NCBI GenBank assembly: GCA_014075275.1
Contig: CP046179.1
Coordinates: 2,179,932 to 2,243,931 of the forward strand
From: Boseongicola sp.
Lineage (GTDB): Bacteria; Pseudomonadota; Alphaproteobacteria; Rhodobacterales; Rhodobacteraceae
Reading direction: 5' to 3'
DNA length: 64,000 bases
Part shown: one piece after another, positions 55,007 to 62,500 of the stretch
Layout: each line of letters opens with the position of its first letter
Position numbering within the stretch: position 1 is the first letter of the stretch
Notes under the pieces: model-generated
What the model saw: the letters and a program-made list of their open reading frames with translations, nothing else
Databases searched by the model: none
Told to the model about the DNA's origin: nothing
Made by a program: the position numbers and the translations under genes

Positions 55007-55099
55007 ATGCCGACCTATCGTTGCCCCGGTGCTTGCCGTTGCAACGTGGAACTGAGAGTCAGCGGCGAAAGGGTTAGGGACCTGATTTGCGTTCGGTGA
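55007..55099 (+). CDS. Possible 30-aa cysteine-containing peptide overlapping the peptidase start
   Basis: ATG at 55007, TGA at 55097-55099. Its four cysteines, in YRCPGACRC and LICVR, suggest a zinc-ribbon-like half; the partner half is missing. It ends 13 bp inside the peptidase gene, so it could be a leader peptide for translational coupling, or a chance frame or gene remnant. There is no strong Shine-Dalgarno (CACCACA). Confidence 0.25.
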   Translation: MPTYRCPGACRCNVELRVSGERVRDLICVR

Positions 55100-55629
55100 A
55101 AGTTCTATCAGCAGGTCTTATCCTCGCGGCAGCAACGGGCCTGCACTCGCTTCAAGTCAGCGCTGGCACGCTCTCGCTGAAGGAAATCCGCGAGGCGGGC
55201 GTCATCATCCAGAAGTGGGACACGAGCTGCGGGGCCGCTGCCATGGCGACCGTCTTTACCTATACCTTCAACGATCCGGTTTCCGAGCGTGAGGTGGTCA
55301 ACGGGCTGTTGCGTCAGACCGAACCCCTGAAGGTGCGCCACCGGGGCGGATTCTCGCTCCTCGACATGAAGCGCTACGCAGCAGAGCGCGGCTACCGCGC
55401 CATTGGCTTCAAGGGGATGCGCTTCGAGGATATCCGCTACCTGGATGCCCCAATCGTGCCGGTGCAGATCCACGGCTACAACCACTACGTGGTCTACAAG
55501 GGGCTGACACCCGACGGGAAAGTCCATGTGGCCGACCCGGCCTATGGCAACCGCAATCTCAGCCGCGAGCGGTTTGAAAACGCCTGGATCGAAGGCATCG
55601 CCTTCGTGATGTTGAGGGGAAAGAAATGA
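55087..55629 (+). CDS. Periplasmic C39-like cysteine peptidase (FapD-like)
   Basis: 180 aa. A signal peptide (LSAGLILAAATGLHSLQVSA) precedes a C39 peptidase domain with the catalytic Cys in QKWDTSCGAAAMATVF, the His in IHGYNHYVVYKG and the Asp in VHVADPAYGNRN. The domain is stand-alone, with no ABC-transporter parts, so it would act in the periplasm, like FapD of the Pseudomonas Fap amyloid system. The start is TTG 55087 with AGGGA 6 bp upstream. Its TGA overlaps the barrel gene ATG (ATGA), so both are made together. This pair is visibly more GC-rich than the flanking island genes. Confidence 0.85.
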   Translation: MRSVKVLSAGLILAAATGLHSLQVSAGTLSLKEIREAGVIIQKWDTSCGAAAMATVFTYTFNDPVSEREVVNGLLRQTEPLKVRHRGGFSLLDMKRYAAERGYRAIGFKGMRFEDIRYLDAPIVPVQIHGYNHYVVYKGLTPDGKVHVADPAYGNRNLSRERFENAWIEGIAFVMLRGKK

Positions 55630-56612
55630 GATATGTGTTCGTACTCGCGCTACTGTTGCTGCCCGCTTGGCCTGCCTCGTCGCAGACGGTCGAGGAGTTG
55701 AAGGCCCAACTCGCGGCCCAGAAGCTGATCAATGAACTCTTGAAACAGCGCGTCGAGACGCTGGAGGCCGAACTGGTGGGCCGCGAGATCGCACCGCCGC
55801 CAAGGGCCGAGGCGCCCGCGCCCGAGATCGGCGCCGAAGACCCGGAGGGCGACCGGGCGCTGGAGCGGGCCCTGGTGCGGCGTGGCAATGCCGTTCTGTC
55901 GCCTTACACGGTCGAGGTGACGCCGAGCCTGTCGTGGAGCCATTCGGGCCGTGATGCGCTGAGCTCGACCCGCGACACCTATGCGGCTGGCCTTGATGCC
56001 CGGGTTGGATTGCCCGGGGGGTGGATGCTTGGTGCCAGCGTGCCCCTGCTCCACCGCGACATTGACGGGACCGGCGACAACACCGGGCTCGGCGACATCT
56101 CGGTGACGGCCTGGAAATCCTTCTGGCCGCAGGACGGCACCTGGCCGTCGCTGGTCGGCAGCATCCGCTACGGCGCCCCGACCGGTGAGGACTTCTCTGA
56201 GGATGACGTGCCACTAGGGTCCGGCTTTCACCGGGTCACCGGGCGGCTCTCGGCGGTCAAGACGATCGACCCGATCGCGTTCTTCGGAGATGTCTCCTAC
56301 ACCCATTTCCTCGGCGAAACGATCTCCGGTGTCGATGTGGATCGCAGCGGCGTGATCGGGTTCGGCTTCGGCGCAAACCTGGCAGTGACGCCTGACATCT
56401 CTCTGAGCGCGGGTTTCGACTTTGCCTTCGAGGATGAAATCGAACTGAACGGCTCCAAGATCGACGGCACGGCCACCACGTTCGGGCTATTCGAACTGGG
56501 CGCTGACTTTGTCCTGACGCGGGACATCTTCCTCAACCTTTCTGCGGGGGTCGGCATCACCGACGACAGCCCCGACGTTATTCTGGGGGCCTCGCTCCCG
56601 ATAAGGTTTTAA
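55626..56612 (+). CDS. Outer-membrane beta-barrel protein with N-terminal coiled coil (FapF-like)
   Basis: 328 aa. Residues 1-19 are a signal peptide (VFVLALLLLPAWPAS). Residues 20-50 are a heptad-like coiled coil (TVEELKAQLAAQKLINELLK then QRVETLEAEL). A Pro/Ala-rich linker (APPPRAEAPAPEIGAEDPE-like, around 58-75) follows, then a barrel of about 230 residues with alternating hydrophobic strands, ending in LPIRF with the terminal Phe used for outer-membrane assembly. A coiled-coil plug on a MetA-pathway/porin-like barrel is the plan of FapF, the Fap amyloid secretion pore. It is coupled to the C39-like peptidase gene. Confidence 0.8.
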   Translation: MRYVFVLALLLLPAWPASSQTVEELKAQLAAQKLINELLKQRVETLEAELVGREIAPPPRAEAPAPEIGAEDPEGDRALERALVRRGNAVLSPYTVEVTPSLSWSHSGRDALSSTRDTYAAGLDARVGLPGGWMLGASVPLLHRDIDGTGDNTGLGDISVTAWKSFWPQDGTWPSLVGSIRYGAPTGEDFSEDDVPLGSGFHRVTGRLSAVKTIDPIAFFGDVSYTHFLGETISGVDVDRSGVIGFGFGANLAVTPDISLSAGFDFAFEDEIELNGSKIDGTATTFGLFELGADFVLTRDIFLNLSAGVGITDDSPDVILGASLPIRF

Positions 56613-57032
56613 GGTTCCGTTTCGATCGACCTCGGCGGGCTGTTTGGTGCACCCTGCATGTCTATTCTTGACACATTTCGGAAATAACCTCAAAGGCGGG
56701 AATCGCGACTAAACCGGACCTTGGAAATCTTTCGCGAACGGCAGCTTCGTCCGCAAAGCGGACATTTACCGCAACGCGCATCAACTTTCGCTATGCGGAC
56801 TCTTCTGACTTTCACCGAGCGAGGCGCTGAGCGGTTCAGCTGCGCTAGATTTCAAGCAGGCGCCGAAGGTAATTTGGGTTCCAGGAGAAGCAACCGCTAC
56901 TCAGCAGGAGTGCGCAAAGTCCAAGCTACAGACTGACCAGACTGAATTGAATCTCGCAGCCGAAACTAAATACCTTCGAATCTCTCAAAAAAACTTGCCG
57001 TTTGCCGAGGGCTCGCTATCGTACGGTGGACA
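56613..57032. other. Intergenic region between the two barrel-type genes
   Basis: 420 bp. A 71-codon frame at 56721 has no ribosome site or recognisable content and is not called. TCCGCAAAGCGGACATTTACC near 56750-56770 contains a dyad (GTCCGCAAAGCGGAC) that could be an operator or part of a dispersed element. A promoter for the gene at 57033 is expected here. Confidence 0.5.
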
Positions 57033-57818
57033 GTGGGGGTTAGAAACTTGAAAATAATACCTATTTGGGCCGCGCTTTCTGCGACTGCATTTTTATTCGG
57101 CGTTTCGCCGTTGGTTGCGCAAGACGCTGCAAAAAGGACTTTGAAGACTGATCTGAGATTCTCGGAGTCGAGTTTGGGCACGTCATCGTTCGATAATGTT
57201 CGCATGTCCGTCACGTACTCCGCAAAAGGATCAGATGGCGTCGCAAATCATTACACGCTGTCCTATTCGGAAATGAACGGCGGGAACCCGCCTTTGCCTG
57301 ATTTTGAAAACAACGCTGCCGGCTTTCAGTACGCGCGTTCCGGGCCAATCAATTCTCGCGGTTTGAGTTACTGGATCGGTGCTTCATACGGCACCTTGGG
57401 CGCGACAGCCGACACATTTGAACTGGACGGAGAAAGCTTCGGTGTCTTCGCGGCATTGGGCCAGGCGATACCGCTCGATGATGTGAGTGGAGTGCATATT
57501 TCCGGCGGTGTCCGGCAAGTCTGGCGCAGTGATGATTCTGCTGTGGACCCTGGAGATTTGACGATGGGGCACTTGGGGATCAACTATGTTCGGCGGGTTG
57601 GAGAAGCAAGTGTGGCCCGTTTGGGTCTGCTAGGACTTGTCGCGAACGATGCGCTTACGCTGTCGGAAGAGGACCACGTAGTTTCGGTATCAGTAGGGTT
57701 CGAAACGCCTTTGGGCGCGAAGGATTCTCCTTATCGCGTCATGATCGAAGCGAGTACTGATGTTACTGGAAACCACGAAGCTAATGCGCTTGGATTTGCG
57801 CTGAAACGCTCATTTTGA
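57033..57818 (+). CDS. Outer-membrane beta-barrel-like protein of unknown function
   Basis: 261 aa from GTG 57033 or 256 aa from TTG 57048; GGGGG before the TTG favours the latter. The signal peptide is IPIWAALSATAFLFGVSPLV ending at AQ. The rest alternates polar and hydrophobic residues with many Gly/Ser turns (MSVTYSAKGSDGVANHYTLS; GLSYWIGASYGTLGATADTF) and ends ALGFALKRSF, with the C-terminal Phe of outer-membrane barrels. No named family recognised. It is followed by a lipoprotein gene after 9 bp. Its base composition is lower in GC than the FapF-like gene. Confidence 0.65.
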   Translation: MGVRNLKIIPIWAALSATAFLFGVSPLVAQDAAKRTLKTDLRFSESSLGTSSFDNVRMSVTYSAKGSDGVANHYTLSYSEMNGGNPPLPDFENNAAGFQYARSGPINSRGLSYWIGASYGTLGATADTFELDGESFGVFAALGQAIPLDDVSGVHISGGVRQVWRSDDSAVDPGDLTMGHLGINYVRRVGEASVARLGLLGLVANDALTLSEEDHVVSVSVGFETPLGAKDSPYRVMIEASTDVTGNHEANALGFALKRSF

Positions 57819-57827
57819 GGGAATGCT

Positions 57828-58220
57828 ATGAAGACGTTCAAACGATCAAGGTTGGTTATTTTCCGCTCAGTTGGATTGATTGGTATTGCCGTCGCTTTAG
57901 CTGGCTGCGACGAGAATTACAGTCCGAATTTCGACGCGCCTTTAAAAGCGCCTTCAAGAGAGCCCGTTGAAGAAAAGCCCATACTCACGATAGGTGACGG
58001 GTCAAACCCAAGCGGCTTCACGACCGGAACAAGTACAACGCGCACCAATGTAGACGTTAATGTAAGCGATTTGAATCAGGAGGAGCCGAAACCTGTAGAT
58101 TTTTTCAACGCCGACCTTACCGGGACCAAGGTTCAGGTTGCGGTTGAGGAAGAACCTCCGGGAGCTCAACCGGCAAATACTTATACCATAGTGATTGAAT
58201 CGATAAGGAATTGGTTCTGA
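57828..58220 (+). CDS. Small lipoprotein of unknown function
   Basis: 130 aa. The N-terminal basic region and hydrophobic stretch (SVGLIGIAVALAGC) end in a lipobox, LAGC, so Cys is lipidated; the next residue is Asp, which in E. coli rules favours inner-membrane retention. The rest is Pro/Glu/Thr-rich and disordered-looking (APSREPVEEKPILTIGDGSN), and it ends VIESIRNWF. No family recognised. AGGGAATGCT precedes the ATG; it is cotranscribed with the barrel-like gene upstream. Confidence 0.7.
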   Translation: MKTFKRSRLVIFRSVGLIGIAVALAGCDENYSPNFDAPLKAPSREPVEEKPILTIGDGSNPSGFTTGTSTTRTNVDVNVSDLNQEEPKPVDFFNADLTGTKVQVAVEEEPPGAQPANTYTIVIESIRNWF

Positions 58221-58717
58221 CGGCATTTGGGTGCTGGAGAGATTGCGTTCGTCTTGGAATGGGACTGAACATCCGGTTCCGGTCATCTCGCACCGCTTTA
58301 GGATCAAAGGCATGACCTGATGTTTTCAGCCGGTCATGCTGGCATTTCCAACGCGCCAAAGGTCTGCATTGGGCTCCAAGCGGTCATTCATCGAACCCAC
58401 TCAAATGCCTCGCCCCAAAACACCACCGCGCCAAACCTTCCACCACCTCACCACCTCACGTCCCCTAAATTCGCGTCGAAATCCGCCCCTGAGAAAACAG
58501 TTAACGCCGCAGTAACCTTCGTTGCGCGCGCACCAGATTTTGTGGGTTCGTCACCGTTCGGTGATACAGGCACCGACGTGATACCGACGTATTACCGACG
58601 CGATACCGAAAGGCCATTTCTCACGATTTCCGCTTATTTCACGCGATTAACGCTTCAGGTGTTGCGCCGCAACACCCAGACTCAAAAGCACGCAGCATTA
58701 AGACCTCGATAATACTC
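58221..58717. other. Intergenic region between lipoprotein and apt
   Basis: About 500 bp. It holds the 11-bp tandem array at 58571-58613 and a stretch near 58363-58395 (CTGCATTGGGCTCCAAGCGG) that looks like a dispersed Roseobacter-type repeat. A 130-codon frame from 58320 spans both repeats and is not called. Confidence 0.55.
58555..58613. repeat. 11-bp tandem repeat, three full units plus a partial
   Basis: Units CACCGACGTGA (58571-58581), TACCGACGTAT (58582-58592), TACCGACGCGA (58593-58603) and partial TACCGAAAGG, preceded by CACCGTTCGG. The reverse complement matches the two-unit array at 36400-36436 including the CGAACGGTG flank. The period of 11 bp is about one DNA turn. Confidence 0.8.
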
Positions 58718-59260
58718 TCAAGCGCCCTCAAATTCGCACAGCACATGCACATCCATGCCCAGCGCCTCGATCTTCTTGCGCCCGCCCAGTTCCGGCAAAT
58801 CCACAATGAAGGCACAGCCGATAATGTCACCGCCCATCTGCTCGATCAGCTTGATCCCGGCTTCTGCCGTGCCGCCGGTCGCCAGCAGATCATCCACCAC
58901 CAAAACCTTCTCACCCGCCTGAATGGCGTCATGGTGCACTTCCATAATCGCCTCGCCGTATTCCAGCTTGTAATCCTGGCTCAAAGTCTTGCCGGGCAAC
59001 TTGCCCTTCTTACGGATCGGCACAAATCCCACCGACAATTGATGCGCAATCGCGCCGCCAATAATGAACCCCCGCGCCTCTAATCCTACAACTTTATCAA
59101 TCTGTTCGCCCGCATAAGGATGCAGCAGTTGGTCCACACAAATCCGAAACCCGCGCGGATCAGCAAAAAGTGTAGTGACATCGCGGAACATGATGCCTTC
59201 ATGGGGGAAATCCACAATTGTGCGGATGTAGTCTTTGACGGTTTTCTTGCGGTTATTCAT
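58718..59260 (-). CDS. apt: Adenine phosphoribosyltransferase
   Basis: Salvages adenine to AMP. 180 aa from ATG 59260 ([12 protein letters not shown]). The PRPP-binding motif [20 protein letters not shown] is intact; [20 protein letters not shown] and [20 protein letters not shown] are apt signatures. A longer frame from 59287 is possible. mtnP, which yields adenine from methylthioadenosine, lies about 0.8 kb away on the same strand, with a dsbA-like gene between them. Confidence 0.96.
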   Translation of the reverse strand: MNNRKKTVKDYIRTIVDFPHEGIMFRDVTTLFADPRGFRICVDQLLHPYAGEQIDKVVGLEARGFIIGGAIAHQLSVGFVPIRKKGKLPGKTLSQDYKLEYGEAIMEVHHDAIQAGEKVLVVDDLLATGGTAEAGIKLIEQMGGDIIGCAFIVDLPELGGRKKIEALGMDVHVLCEFEGA

Positions 59261-59324
59261 GATCGGCCCTGTCTGATCCCAACCCAATCATCGAAACCGG
59301 TGAGCATCGAAATGGCAAGTAAAT

Positions 59325-60086
59325 ATGAGTGAAAAACAACGCCCATCCCGACGCAACCTCCTACTGGGGCTTGGAACATTTGCTCTGGTCGGCGGCGGCT
59401 GGCAGGCTTGGATCCGCCGCCCGCGGGCACTGGAGTTTACCGATATCGACGGCCTTCCCGGATGGCGGCAAACTGTCCTCGACGGGATGTCCGTCTCTCG
59501 CAGCGGCCTGTCCGGCGTCGCCTTCGCCGGACTTGATAGCTCTGCGGACCAGACCGATCCTCTGCCAGCAAACCGCCTGTGCCGAACACTATTTGAACAC
59601 GACATACCTGGCAAAGTTCCGGTCGCCGCATTCTCCGATTTCTTCTGTCCCTATTGCCGCGTTCTGACCGGTCGTCTGGCCGAGCGTGCCAGTGATCCCG
59701 CCTCGGACATCTCTATATCCTGGCACGAGTTACCGCTTCTTGGCCCGTCCTCGATCGTTGCGGCCAAGGCTGCCATTGCCGCTGATTTACAGGGCGGATA
59801 CGCCGAATTTCAGGCTCGGCTCATGGGCGGCACTTTCCGACCAACCGCCCGTTATCTTACAGATTCTGCATCCTCAGCCGGTCTACAAGCAGGCAAACTC
59901 ATCCTCGATATGGATGGCCAGATCGTAACCGGCCGCCTGTCACGCAGCCGCGCCGCCGCACGCACGCTTGGCATATTTGGCACGCCAGCAATTGTCGTTG
60001 GCCGCACGTTGGTCATGGGCGAAATTAGCGACCGCGATCTGGATACTCTGATTGAAATGGAACGCGAGACACCCGCTCGCTGCTAA
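59325..60086 (+). CDS. DsbA family thioredoxin-like protein
   Basis: 253 aa. A twin-arginine-like signal (SRRNLLLGLGTFALVGGGWQ) is followed by a DsbA/thioredoxin domain with CPYC in FSDFFCPYCRVLTGRLAE and the cis-Pro loop GIFGTPAIVVG. It likely oxidises or isomerises disulfides of exported proteins, or could be a BdbD/Com1-type relative. Its last bases overlap the convergent mtnP stop by 4 bp. Confidence 0.88.
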   Translation: MSEKQRPSRRNLLLGLGTFALVGGGWQAWIRRPRALEFTDIDGLPGWRQTVLDGMSVSRSGLSGVAFAGLDSSADQTDPLPANRLCRTLFEHDIPGKVPVAAFSDFFCPYCRVLTGRLAERASDPASDISISWHELPLLGPSSIVAAKAAIAADLQGGYAEFQARLMGGTFRPTARYLTDSASSAGLQAGKLILDMDGQIVTGRLSRSRAAARTLGIFGTPAIVVGRTLVMGEISDRDLDTLIEMERETPARC

Positions 60087-60961
60087 AGCATTCGCCCCGC
60101 CACAGCATCCAGTTTTGCAACCAGTTCTGCGTCACGTTTTTCGGGTGCGGTCATGATGGCAAATTCCAATGCCCGGTCGCACCTATGGGGGCACGGAGCA
60201 CGCTTACTTGTCAGCAATTCCGGCAGGCTGGCGACCAGCCCGCGTGCCTTTTCTGCGTTGCCCATCAGGGTCTGAATTATCTGCGTAACATCAACCTCGC
60301 CATGGTCAGGATGCCACGAGTCATAATCCGTAATCATCGCGACACTCGCGTAGCAAAGCTCGGCCTCACGCGCCAGTTTCGCCTCGGGCATATTGGTCAT
60401 CCCGATCACATCACAGCCCCAAACCTCGCGATACATCCTAGACTCTGCCAGCGTTGAAAACTGCGGCCCCTCCATCGCCAGATATGTGCCGCCCCGATGC
60501 ACATTGATACCCGACGCATTAGCCGCTACCTCGCAAGCGTCGCCAAGACGCGGACAGGTCGGATGCGCCACACTCACATGTGCCACACAGCCCGTGCCAA
60601 AGAACGATTTCTCGCGCGCGAACGTGCGATCAATGAACTGATCTACAATCACAAAATCGCCCGGTGCCATTTCCTCGCGGAACGATCCGCAGGCTGAAAC
60701 ACTGATCACATCCGTGACCCCCAACCGCTTCAGCGCATCAATATTCGCACGATACGGAACCGTCGTTGGTGAATGCGCATGGCCGCGCCCATGTCGCGGC
60801 AAAAATGCCATCTGAACACCGCCTAAAGAGCCGGTCAAAACCTGATCCGATGGCGCTCCCCACGGGCTCTCTACACTCACCCACGCGGCACCTTCCAACC
60901 CATCAATGTCATAAATCCCGCTGCCACCAATGACACCGATCATGGTTGTGGTTCCGCTCAT
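60083..60961 (-). CDS. mtnP: S-methyl-5'-thioadenosine phosphorylase
   Basis: Splits methylthioadenosine into adenine and methylthioribose-1-phosphate. 292 aa. IGVIGGSGIYDIDGLEGAAW at the N-terminus and FLPRHGRGHAHSPTTVPYRA, YLAMEGPQFSTLAESRMYRE and VIGMTNMPEAKLAREAELCY are PNP/MTAP signatures. The adenine product feeds apt nearby. Confidence 0.94.
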   Translation of the reverse strand: MSGTTTMIGVIGGSGIYDIDGLEGAAWVSVESPWGAPSDQVLTGSLGGVQMAFLPRHGRGHAHSPTTVPYRANIDALKRLGVTDVISVSACGSFREEMAPGDFVIVDQFIDRTFAREKSFFGTGCVAHVSVAHPTCPRLGDACEVAANASGINVHRGGTYLAMEGPQFSTLAESRMYREVWGCDVIGMTNMPEAKLAREAELCYASVAMITDYDSWHPDHGEVDVTQIIQTLMGNAEKARGLVASLPELLTSKRAPCPHRCDRALEFAIMTAPEKRDAELVAKLDAVAGRML

Positions 60962-61022
60962 GCCGTTCTCCCTGAATGAACCGAAAACTTAGCGACCAAT
61001 CAGCGATGATCAAGCCGACAGA

Positions 61023-61793
61023 TCAAAAGCTCGCGTAAAAGTAATAAGCAGTCAGACAACAGCCAAAAATGATGATCCCCGTCCGCATAGCCGCCAATGG
61101 TGCACGCGCTGACAACATCCCGCCAAGGTATCCACCAATTGTCGCGCTGATCATCAGGATGAAGGCGAATTTCCAGGCCACCGTGCCGGACAAAGCAAAG
61201 ACCAGAACCGAAATGACGCTGATCGCAAATGAAATAACGTTCTTCAAAGCGTTTGCTGCCCTAAGATTATCAAAGCCAACAAGTATCAACGCCGCCAACA
61301 AAATCTGCCCGATACCGGCTCCGAAATAGCCGCCGTAGATGGAGAATCCGAATATCAAGGTCGCGGTCCAAACCTGACTTTCGCCACCCGAATTCGAACC
61401 CCATCTGGTGACCCAACTCCGCATCGTCGGCGCAAGGGCAAACAAAAGCGTTGCGAAACCGATGAGATATGGAACAGCAGATTCAAAAACCGCATCGCCA
61501 AAGTACAAAAGCAAAAGCGCTCCGACTAAACCGCCGATTGTCCCGGCGATAACTGGCACGATCATCACTCGCCCCAGGCTTTTCAGCTCGTTGCGCAATG
61601 GCGGCAGCGCGGCACCATAGGCCGGCATCAATGCCACCATATTTGTTGTGTTGGCCACGAGTGGCGGCAATCCAGCCCAGACCAGCACAGGAAACGAAAA
61701 AAACGTGCCGCCACCCGCAATGGCGTTCACTGCCCCCGCCAGCACTCCTGCCGCTGAAAGAACGAGAAAAATTTCAAGTGTGATTGTTTCCAC
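61023..61793 (-). CDS. TauE/SafE family sulfite/anion exporter-like permease
   Basis: Integral membrane protein of about 256 aa with seven or eight hydrophobic segments. LAGAVNAIAGGGTFFSFPVL, LVANTTNMVALMPAYGAALP and the second-half GYFGAGIGQILLAALILVG are the TauE repeats. The GTG at 61793 has GGGGA 5 bp upstream; ATGs at 61832 or 61862 are possible but the latter runs into the small-RNA terminator. The substrate is unknown. Confidence 0.86.
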   Translation of the reverse strand: METITLEIFLVLSAAGVLAGAVNAIAGGGTFFSFPVLVWAGLPPLVANTTNMVALMPAYGAALPPLRNELKSLGRVMIVPVIAGTIGGLVGALLLLYFGDAVFESAVPYLIGFATLLFALAPTMRSWVTRWGSNSGGESQVWTATLIFGFSIYGGYFGAGIGQILLAALILVGFDNLRAANALKNVISFAISVISVLVFALSGTVAWKFAFILMISATIGGYLGGMLSARAPLAAMRTGIIIFGCCLTAYYFYASF

Positions 61794-61839
61794 GCGCGTC
61801 CCCGCAGCTTTGCACACTGCACAGAAAGTCATTTCTACA

Positions 61840-61936
61840 CAAAAGAAAACCCCCGCTTGCACAAGCAGGGGCTTACTTTTTAGAGTCCCCGGCGCCGCAG
61901 GCTGGGTGGGGGCTGTTAATCCGCGACACCGGGGAT
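61840..61936 (-). ncRNA. Candidate structured small RNA
   Basis: Minus-strand RNA of about 95 nt in a gap between divergent genes. Hairpin 1: arms 61923-61934 and 61887-61898 give 12 continuous pairs, two of them G-U only when read as minus-strand RNA (they become A-C mismatches on the plus strand). The 24-nt loop carries CAGCCCCCACCCAGCC. Hairpin 2 (61850-61872) is a terminator with T-run TTTTCTTTT. A C-rich loop plus terminator suggests an antisense-type sRNA that binds G-rich ribosome sites. No promoter was fixed and no known family was recognised. Confidence 0.5.
61841..61872 (-). terminator. Intrinsic terminator, minus strand
   Basis: Stem CCCC-T-GCTT / AAGC-GGGG with loop GTGC (one bulged T), followed by GTTTTCTTTTG on the minus strand. 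It lies upstream of the TauE start and cannot end any protein gene close by, which supports the small-RNA reading. Confidence 0.75.
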
Positions 61937-62075
61937 AGCGTCTTTTCGCTACGATTCCTCAATGAAGCTCAACTTGGGCAAGAACAGGGGGGGTTCGGGA
62001 CCGGGCCGGGGTAATATTGTGGCGAAGTTTGGGCGAGGGTTGATTTGCGGCGCGGATGCGGGCAGGATTCAATGT

Positions 62076-62426
62076 ATGAACATGCAAACAACGACGTCTT
62101 TTGGCGGCAATAGTGGCAGCAGCACCGAGCAAATCGCATTTAACCGCAAGGAATTAGCCGTAATATTAGGTGTTTACGGCCGAATGGTGGCTGCTGGTGA
62201 GTGGCGCGATTATGGGATGTCTTTTCTGAAAGATGTCGCAGTATTTTCGGTATTTCGTCGCACCGCAGAGCATCCGATTTATCGAATCGAAAAAAGCCCA
62301 AAACTCAGGAATCGCCAAGGCATGTATTCGGTGATCGGGATGGACGGCCAAATTCTGAAACGCGGTCACGATCTAAAGACGGTTCTGCGAGTATTGGAGC
62401 GAAAGCTGATCCGCGCAGTCGAATAA
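62076..62426 (+). CDS. DUF2794 family protein
   Basis: 116 aa, a conserved alphaproteobacterial protein of unknown function. The core is FNRKELAVILGVYGRMVAAG, EWRDYGMSFLKDVAVFSVFR, RTAEHPIYRIEKSPKLRNRQ and KTVLRVLERKL. The ATG at 62076 is taken; the longer frame from 61962 encodes Gly/Arg-rich filler. No partner is evident nearby. Confidence 0.85.
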   Translation: MNMQTTTSFGGNSGSSTEQIAFNRKELAVILGVYGRMVAAGEWRDYGMSFLKDVAVFSVFRRTAEHPIYRIEKSPKLRNRQGMYSVIGMDGQILKRGHDLKTVLRVLERKLIRAVE

Positions 62427-62432
62427 ATTTAG

Positions 62433-62497
62433 GAAAGGTTGGGGCTTCGCCGCCGGGCGCAAAGCCGTGCTCCCTTGGAGTATTCTCTGAACTATAG
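62433..62497. repeat. Degenerate REP-like element
   Basis: GGGGCTTCGCCGCCGGGCGC, AAAGCC and GGAGTATTCTC recall, in opposite orientation, the AAATACTC/GGGGG elements at 38101 and 48586. It is less regular, with an imperfect GGCTT...AAAGCC stem. Confidence 0.4.
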
Positions 62498-62500
62498 AAG

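Noticed and set aside
56745-56775. GTCCGCAAAGCGGAC dyad considered as a riboswitch or terminator
   Set aside because: The stem is short with a 3-nt loop, there is no T-run, and it is more likely part of a dispersed repeat or an operator; not called.
56721-56936. 71-codon frame between the barrel genes
   Set aside because: No ribosome site, Arg/Ser-rich translation, no similarity to any known family.
58320-58712. 130-codon frame between lipoprotein and apt
   Set aside because: It is made of two repeat-type stretches and a tandem array; the translation is Pro/Thr/His-rich noise.
61962-62075. N-terminal extension of the DUF2794 protein
   Set aside because: Gly/Arg-rich filler absent from the family pattern; ATG 62076 starts the conserved protein.
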